Origin: Larix kaempferi
Taxonomy: Eukaryota > Streptophyta > Pinopsida > Pinales > Pinaceae
Direction: 5' to 3'
Length of the DNA: 64,000 bases
Assembly (NCBI GenBank): GCA_027924585.1
Contig: BSBM01000179.1
Span: 14,480,501 to 14,544,500 of the forward strand
Of this stretch, positions 57,001 through 64,000 are shown in pieces. The notes under the pieces are model-generated. The model was not told the DNA's origin, ran no database searches, and saw only the letters and a list, made by a program, of their open reading frames with translations. The position numbers were made by a program, and so were the translations under genes. The number at the start of each line of letters is the position of its first letter. Position 1 is the stretch's first letter.

Positions 57001-58701
57001 TTTGTTTCCTCTTTCACAAATTGGAAAGGGAACCCCTGGTCTTCTTTATCTCTTTCCTACTTTTGGCTAACACATTGATGTTTCTACTTCTTATCATGGG
57101 AAGGTGAGGTACACCTTGACCCTATTGCACCCTCCTAAACTTGTACACATCATCCACTTGCCAAAATATTAATAAATAAGGATAATTAATAAAAATAATT
57201 AATTCCTTACTTCAAAATTCAAAACCATTAATTATTTAATTAAACTATAAGCCTGGCTCAAAATTCCCCAAAATTCCCCAATTAATTCATAATCCATCCT
57301 AGCACCTAGTTTGGGGATTAATATATTAATGGGGGGGGGACCTTATACATTTAATTACCCAATTTCACCTTTAGGAAAATTCCATAAGTTAATTTCGACA
57401 TTCACCCATTAAGTAATTAATTAATGCCTAGGTGACTTAGGCCAAAATCACCCCCATGGACCATAGAAAAAATTGGGGACATGACAGACTCTCTATGGGG
57501 GACGAAGGGGGTCAAGGGGGCTTTCCCCATTTTAAATCATTCGATTTCACGCAATATGGCGCATAAGATAAACTGCAATTTTTTATTTCGGGAACCCAGA
57601 AATCACCTGCGAAAAACACTGCTTTTCCCCTAATTCACACCCTTCAGATACCACCTACCTTATTCTTGGCGGGTTCTGCAAAACATTATAGATTAACGGT
57701 TCAGATTGAAGTAGAGATCAAGATCGACGACAGAGGTAATTTTCGTAGGAGGAAAAAGCAAGGAATATAACACATTCAAAATTGTCGAAATAACTGTTGA
57801 GACGTGGTTAAATAGGGGAGAAGATCAATGACGGTTGATCGATTAGCGGCAGATCAACGGATCACATCCATTTCACACCAAAAACATGGATGTTGGAGTA
57901 AAGTGATAAGTGTTTGTGAAATCATAAACCACCATCCACGTGTCAGCATCACATGATTTTGTAAGTTGGTAGGGTGGTAAGGGAAACCACCTTCCACCAG
58001 TGCAAAACCACCTTCATGGTTAAACGGTCGAAAAGATAAATTGTTCATATTGGAGCGGAAGGTGAGATCTATGGTGGAGGTACGTTTCACTGGAAAAATA
58101 ATCACGGGATATAACACCACGAAGTGACCATTGGAGTACGGTTAAACAGTGGAAAAGATCAATGGTCGTTGATCAGGAGGTGAAAATATCAACGGCCCAC
58201 AATCGTTTTGCATCACCAACATGCACGATAGGAGGGAGTGGTGGGTGGTTGTGAAATCCTAAACCACCTTCCATGTGTCGGCACCATATGATTTCACAAT
58301 TTTGAAGAGCAACAAAGGAAACCGTCATCGCCCATTGCGAAACCGCTTTCGCACTTCCTCCCATACGGTTACCTGCGAACCCAAAGTTGATGTGGCTGGT
58401 CCATGTCGCGAACTCTTCCTACGCAGCTCCTCCACGTCATACCTCCTGCCCACATGGCTCCTCCACATCACCCTACCACCTGGCATGAGTGAAGCCTAAC
58501 CAAATCTTTCCCAAATTTCAAAATTTTGGTATTTTGCAAGGTTTTCATTGGTCAATGACAGAGAATTTCGAAGTTGATTTCAAACTTACTCTTACCCAGT
58601 TAGCTTCCATTTAATACAACCTCACCTTGAATAGCCATTTCTGATCCTATTACCTGTAGATCATGATTTTGTCCCATACTACTCCAGTATTGCAACCAAA
58701 A
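51001..58701 (-). other. Long non-coding 5' interior of D
   Basis: 7.7 kb with no recognisable protein domain on either strand and only short frames. It contains a two-unit direct repeat at 57709-58400. The parts near 51750-52400 are less A/T-rich, but I could not assign them. It is either a leader grown by accretion or a decayed coding region. Confidence 0.5.
57709..58400. repeat. Direct repeat of about 345 bp, two diverged units
   Basis: Both units contain ATATAACAC, then GATCAATG(A/G)..GTTGATC, then GTGAAATC.TAAACCACC and ATGATTT. They begin near 57709 and 58058. Confidence 0.65.
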
Positions 58702-58713
58702 GCTCTAATACCA
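58702..58713 (-). other. PBS of D
   Basis: TGGTATTAGAGC on the minus strand, 3 bp from the 5' LTR; one change from the initiator tRNA-Met match. Confidence 0.85.
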
Positions 58714-58716
58714 CTC

Positions 58717-59809
58717 TGTAACGTCCCCCTCACCCAATCTAACCATCGGGAGGGGACGTTGGAAAATTCCGGGCTCGAAAAATTCGCTCCAATGCATAAT
58801 ACGATTTTCAATAATAAACAGTGTGTGCAGAAACTTAATAAACATGCACAGTGGAATTTAAAATAATTCCACACACATCTAGCAAGCAAATGCGAGCATA
58901 AACATTACAAGAATCAATTAAAACAGTTCATAATCAAATACATGAGAGTACTTATCATTATTCAACATAGATCCAAGCAACTGGCTGTGTAAGAGCGCTT
59001 TTCCACCCAACCATAGGCACTCTATCCAGCATATACTCTCTCTATTGGGAGGCCACCCCCAAGATGGGCTATAAGTCAACCAGGGAAAAGGAAGCACCTA
59101 CAGGATTATATATCTCATCCCACAATCTCTTTTGCTCTCTCTGTCTTCTAATTTGAATCCATGGGTAAAATACACAATGTGGTAAAAATGGCCATCAAAA
59201 ACAATGGAATAACTTGACGTGGAGTAACAGCTTGCATGAGATAATGAGAATGGAATGATGATCAGCAAAGAGTTTTGACTCTAAGTATATGTGGTAAGGG
59301 TGAAAAGATATCTAACATGGCTTCTGACCATAGAATAAATAGGACTACTGATAGCTGACATAATTGCAGTTAGTCCCATGCTTCAATAACTACATGAGGT
59401 GACTTTTCCCACCAACCACACACATGCATTAATGATTGGAAAATGGTAAAAAAGGAGATAATTGGCTATTCCCATCACATGACAGAATTTTGGGTGATTT
59501 CTAAGGTTGACACTTGGCAGCATAGGATTTGCTTTCCCATAGGCCCCTTCCTCTTCCCCTATGGTGGAATCATAGCCCCTTTGGTGCTCTTTACCCAGCC
59601 ATTGTTGGACCATTTTATTATTTATGCACATAATACTTACATATACTCTAAATCGGCATAAAATCCAACCAAATAGTCCAAATAAAATCATAAATGCCTA
59701 TCCATTCACTAGTCGGGCCTTAGCTTTGAGCTCCGCACTAGGAATTCACACTAGCATATTTACATCATTTACATTTTTAATGCAATGGGGTCAAAATCGA
59801 AATATTATA
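58717..59809 (-). repeat. 5' LTR of D
   Basis: 1093 bp, TGTAACGTCCCCC to AATATTATA (CA changed to TA), followed by TSD GTACT. Confidence 0.9.
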
Positions 59810-59814
59810 GTACT

Positions 59815-60796
59815 CCGATGGGGTAGCTTTAAAATACAAGAAATATCTTCCCCAAGAAGAATTCCCCATTGCCATCAAGCATGTTCAGTACCCTAAGGGG
59901 TTTTCCTGGTCATACCACAAACGAGTACCCGCTGCCAGCATACCTTTTTAGTATTCAAGCGGGTTAGTCTCTTACACCCATTTTCCATCAGAGGTTCTTT
60001 ATCCCAAATTCACTCTAAGATAGTTTAAAACATGCATTTCTCAACTAGTGAATGGGAGAGATACCCTAAAAACCACTTTTTGTGGATCGGGATGGTATTG
60101 GGTTGGAAGATATTCTTAAAAAAATTTGCTTATAAAATTGTTGGCTTGAAAAATTAACTCATGTAAAGAATAATGGAATATGTATTCATTAATTAATATG
60201 TAAAATAAGAACCAATGGATAATAATCAAAAGACCCATCAATCTTGACAACCAGTTTCTTATAAAATTATTGCAGTTTCCTTATGTATAACAATCTGATG
60301 CCTCTTCCTGTTACTACTTATACAAATGCTCATCCATTTGATTGTGAATCCAACTCAAGTTGTACTAATATAATCTGGATTCTGTAAACTAGACATCTAG
60401 AGATTTATAGATAAGCCAAGAGTAAGAATGAATTCTATCAACTCTTGTATGAACAAAGGAAACTAAGCCTATATATACAAAAAAGTAGAAGAACACTAGA
60501 CCACCTATTAATGAAAATGATTCAAGTCTCCAAGTAAAATAAGGAAAATCACCGTATGAAAAAGATACAAAAAGATTTTTAAATGGTGCATTATATCAAA
60601 GTAGAAGTTATTGGAAGTACAATATGATTTGCAAAATAGAATAGAATTAAAGATTAAGTGACTTCCCTATTTTCCTGAATATGTCCTGGAGGAAACACAA
60701 AAACAATTACCTACAAAAGTTTAAAAGAAAATTCTAGAAATTAAATCAACAAAACATCTGTAGATATATACAAAAGAGATTTTGTCTCTAAACTTC
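59815..60796. other. Spacer between D and the G coding region
   Basis: No gene recognised. It is probably the 3' non-coding part of element G into which D inserted; I could not find the LTR of G. Confidence 0.4.
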
Positions 60797-63700
60797 TCAA
60801 GAAGGAGGAAGAGATGAAGAAGTAACTTCTTCATCCACCAACTCTAATTCATCCTGATGAGTTTGGTCATGTATAAATTCTTGTTTGGAAGTAGGTTTAT
60901 GGTATACCTTCAATCGACGTCCATTCACTACAAACAAAACCTGTTCATCATGAATTGTATTTATTTTTACCGAACCATTATTAAAAATAATCACAATTTC
61001 ATATGGTCCCATCCATCTAGTGGTAAGCTTACCTTTGAAATTTTTGAATCTTGAATCAAATAGTAAAGCCCAATCATCCTCTTGAAAATTTTCTGTTTCA
61101 AAAAATTGTCATGCCATCTAGTCCTCTGATTTTCTACTAAGATAGTCCTTTGAACAGCAGCTTATCGAATTTCATCCAGTTCATTTAATTGCAGAAGTTT
61201 TGTTTTTGTGCCTCATCCAAATTCCAATTCAGTTGTGCATCTGTGCGAAAATTTTTCACTTAGAATTCTATAGGGACAATAATGTTTTTCCCAGAAACAA
61301 GTTCATATGGAGTATGTCCGGTGGTTTTTCTCCATGTAGTCATGTAATCCCATAGTGCTTCAGGAATTCTATCTACCTAGTCCTTGTGATGCAATTGAAC
61401 AATTTTGGTCAGGATAGCTTCAAGAACTTTAGTTATGGACTCCACCTGCCCATTAGCCTGGGGGTGGTATGGAGAAGATTTACAATGTTCAATTCCATAT
61501 TTCTCAGTCAATGCCTTCATTGATTTGGAACAAACTGTGCTCCATTGTCAGTTACAATCTCACGGGGAACACCAAATCGAGTAAAACTTTCTTCATAAAT
61601 GAATTCTGTAACTGATTTTTCAGTGGCCCTAAACAGAGCTTTCACTTCTACCCATTTGGTAACATAATCAGTACAGACTAAAATATATTTCTTCTTCCGA
61701 GACATAGGTGAGACTAGTCCAACAAAATCTAGGCCCCACTTTTCAAATGGTTGTATCATCACTTGGGTGTGCAATGGCATTTCATTGGCTGTTGTGGATC
61801 TCCCTATTCGTTGACATCTATCACAAATCTTCACATATTTTGCAACATCTTGAAAAAGTGTGGGCCAACAGTACCCTTGGTGTAATACCTTGTATGTTGT
61901 ACGTTTGTCTGAAAAATGGCCTCCGCAAGGTCCATCGTGACAGGATTGAAGGATGTCATACATCTCATCTTCCTTTACACATTTCCTAATAATTAAATTT
62001 GGACTAGTGCAGAAGAGATCATTACCTATCCAGGAATAATTGGCACTTTGTTGAATAATTCTGCATTTTTCATGTGATGGCAAATGACTAGGCACCTTTC
62101 TGGAAACTAAATAGTTTGTTATATCTGCAAACCAAGGAACTTTAACAGAAACAACAAAAATATGTTCGTCAGGAAAGGTGTCATCTACCAAATTAGCATT
62201 GTTATGATGATTAAGGTGAGAAAGAAAGTCTGCAACCAAATTTTATTTTCCAGGTTTGTCAACAATGGTAATGTTAAATTCCTATAATAAGAGAAGCCAT
62301 CTAGTAACTCTGCCATTAGTTATAGGTTTATTCATTAAAAATTCAATAGCAAAATGGTCAGTGTGAATAAAGACTTCATAGCCAGTAATATAGTGTTTGA
62401 ACTTATTAATAGAATGAACTACTGCCAAAAATTACTTCTTAGTTCCAGTGTAGTTCATTTATGCAGGTGTTAAGTTCTTACTAATGAAATAAATGGCATA
62501 ATAAAGTTGATTTACTTTCTATCCCAAAACTCCCCCTAAGGAAGTATCTGAAGCATCTATATATATATGAAATGGAAGGGACCAATTGGGTCCCCTAAGG
62601 ACTGGTGTAGAAGACAGTTCTGCCTTAAGAGTTTCAAAAGTTGTTTGATAGTGTTGATCCCAATAGAATTCAACATCCTTAGCTAGCAGTTTAAATAAGG
62701 GGGATGCAAAATTAGCAATAAATCTATGATAGTAGCCTTGTTTTCCTTAGGTATGGACTTCATACTTCAAAACCATAAAGGATATAAGGTTTCCATTGTT
62801 ACTAGAGTGTCAAGGAGGTGGAGCGCATGTCCCAAAAAACTCCTAACTTCTCTCTGTGTATGAGGTGGAGATAAATTAGCAATGATTTCAATTTTTGCTG
62901 GGTCCACCCTTATACCCTTGGATGAAACATGATGTCCTAAAACAATGCCTTCAGTCAATAACATTTTACATTTTTCATGACTTAAGGAAAGATTTGTTTC
63001 TTGACACCTAATTAAAACTTTCTCTAAATTATCAAGGGCTTATTTAAAATCATTACTGTAGACCGTAAAATTGTCCATATAGACCTCCACACAGTCATGA
63101 ACAATATTATCTAAGATTCCTAAAATTGCTCTCTGAAAGGTGGCAGTAGCATTACTTAATCCAAATGGTAGGAAATTATAGGAATACGTGCCCCAGGGGC
63201 AGGTAAAAGTGGTTTTATCCTGGTCTTCTGGAGCTATTTTGATTTGATTATATCCACTATGTCCATCTAAAAGGGAAAAATATTGTTTCCCAGGCAAAGT
63301 GTCCAAGACCTAATCGATGAATGGGAGTGGAAAATAATCTCTTAAGGTTTCCTTATTTAGTTCTCGAAAATCCATGGAAATTATCATTTTCCTCCTTTAT
63401 TAGGGACAACCACTAAAGGGGATACCCACCTACTATCGAAAATAGGATAAATGAAATCTGCATCAAGTAGCTTTTGTAATTCCTCTTTTACAATATATTT
63501 AAGTGTTGGGTTCATTCTCCTTTGGGGCTGCCTAACAAGTCTAATATTTTCCTGAGTATAGATGTGATGAATGCATGTGTCAGAGTGTATCCCTTTCATA
63601 TCAGTATAGGTCCAGGCAAATTATTTTGATTGAGTTTGAAGTACATGGACTAGTTGTTGTTTTTGATCTGTATTTAAATTTACTTTAATGATCAGTGATT

Positions 63701-64000
63701 TCCCAGGACTTATTTCAATAGGCATAATGGAAGCTTCAACATGTTCATCTATAAATTAACCTACAGATGATGATAGAGCTATTGGATCATAATGTTCTTG
63801 AAAATCCTCAATGAAGAAATGATCAAATTCAGAAAACGTTTGAGGAAAATCAATACTGGTGGTAGTAGAAATAAATTGGTCCAAAATGCCATCTTCATTT
63901 TGATATTCAAGTCCCCTAGATTGACTAATAGATAGTAAGGGATGTTCAATATATTCGTCCCCATAAGGGATTTCTAACCACACCATGTTTTCCTTAATAG
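60797..64000 (-). pseudogene. Decayed Ty3/gypsy pol (element G), Athila-like
   Basis: Minus-strand pol fragments in the order reverse transcriptase, RNase H, integrase, running off the right edge. RT N-terminal part 63599-63384 (VRQPQRRMNP, WVSPLVVVPNKGGK). RT palm 63306-63040, with YMDN where YMDD is expected. Thumb and connection 62964-62767 (EGIVLGHHVSSKG). The RNase H region 62766-62240 is badly decayed. Integrase 62239-61517 has the His/Cys zinc finger (CDRC) and core (GLDFVGLV, TDNGAQF), continues in another frame to about 61260 with NGQVE, and ends in a tail with NGRRLKVYHKP (61012-60797). At least three frame changes and several stops are visible, including one frameshift near 63375. 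Motifs fit the Athila/Tat branch. Confidence 0.88.

Larger units (their letters stand above)
44967..59809 (-). mobile_element. Element D: long non-autonomous LTR retrotransposon
   Basis: TSD GTACT lies at 44962-44966 and 59810-59814. LTRs start TGTAA(T/C)GTCCCCC and end AATATTACA. The 3' LTR is at the left (44967-47223, enlarged by fragment H) and the 5' LTR at the right (58717-59809). The PBS TGGTATTAGAGC lies 3 bp from the 5' LTR, and the PPT AAGGGGGAGGGGAT adjoins the 3' LTR. The interior, without the nested element E, is about 8.4 kb. Only a gag remnant with a zinc knuckle is recognisable, placed next to the 3' LTR. No pol domain was found, so it is LARD- or gag-only-like, or has lost pol. 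Confidence 0.9.

Noticed and set aside
44967-59809. TGTAA...TTACA ends read as a DNA transposon with terminal inverted repeats
   Set aside because: The full 1.1-kb direct LTRs, PBS, PPT and 5-bp TSD show an LTR retrotransposon.

Overview
This window is repeat-dense nuclear DNA from a large-genome land plant. A gymnosperm such as a conifer is plausible, because long decayed LTR retrotransposons are stacked inside one another and no host gene is recognisable, but the species cannot be named from the sequence. No rRNA, tRNA gene, CRISPR array or bacterial feature was seen. Nearly everything identifiable is an LTR retrotransposon or a remnant of one. Several are bounded here to the base from LTR ends (TG...CA), primer-binding sites (PBS), polypurine tracts (PPT) and 5-bp target-site duplications (TSD).

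Layout. (1) 1-1969: 5' leader and 5' LTR of a minus-strand element (A1) that runs off the left edge. (2) 3424-7125: plus-strand gag-only element E' (TSD GAGAA), whose gag is split by a solo LTR (4633-5210, TSD TGTTG) of the Copia family F. (3) 8105-9042: a decayed ORF of unknown origin. (4) 9110-39874: element A2, sister of A1. Its 5' LTR was hit by a full Copia element F (17110-39573, TSD AATAG), and F's 3' LTR was hit by a tandem LTR-internal-LTR-internal-LTR array of family B (17407-32564, TSD GTGAG). (5) 40097-43135: compact 3.0-kb element C (TSD AACAA) with about 220-bp LTRs and a coiled-coil ORF unlike any gag or pol I know. (6) 44967-59809: minus-strand element D (TSD GTACT), with a family-B-like fragment H in its left LTR and a second gag-only element E (47648-50743) inside its gag. 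(7) 60797-64000: decayed Ty3/gypsy pol (G) of Athila-like type, leaving at the right edge.

How the parts relate. Only F and G encode reverse transcriptase and integrase, and both are disabled. A, B, C, D and E are non-autonomous. A and B share an N-terminal motif (LRRSxxLQ), a DEGAS retropepsin, a PPT core (AGGGGGCA) and tandem repeats in the 3' region; PBS matching tRNA-Arg are seen in B and, degenerate, in A1. They form one lineage of gag-protease elements that would need pol in trans. E and E' form a second gag-only family that may use Copia functions (initiator tRNA-Met PBS). C resembles a TRIM element that has captured foreign coding sequence.

The observations most worth following are the cargo of element C, the 18-unit 11-residue His/Gly repeat in the A2 gag, the tandem B array with its secondary deletions, the covarying hairpin at the U5 end of the B and H LTRs, and the gag-only E family with a conserved splice-acceptor-like tract before its gag.
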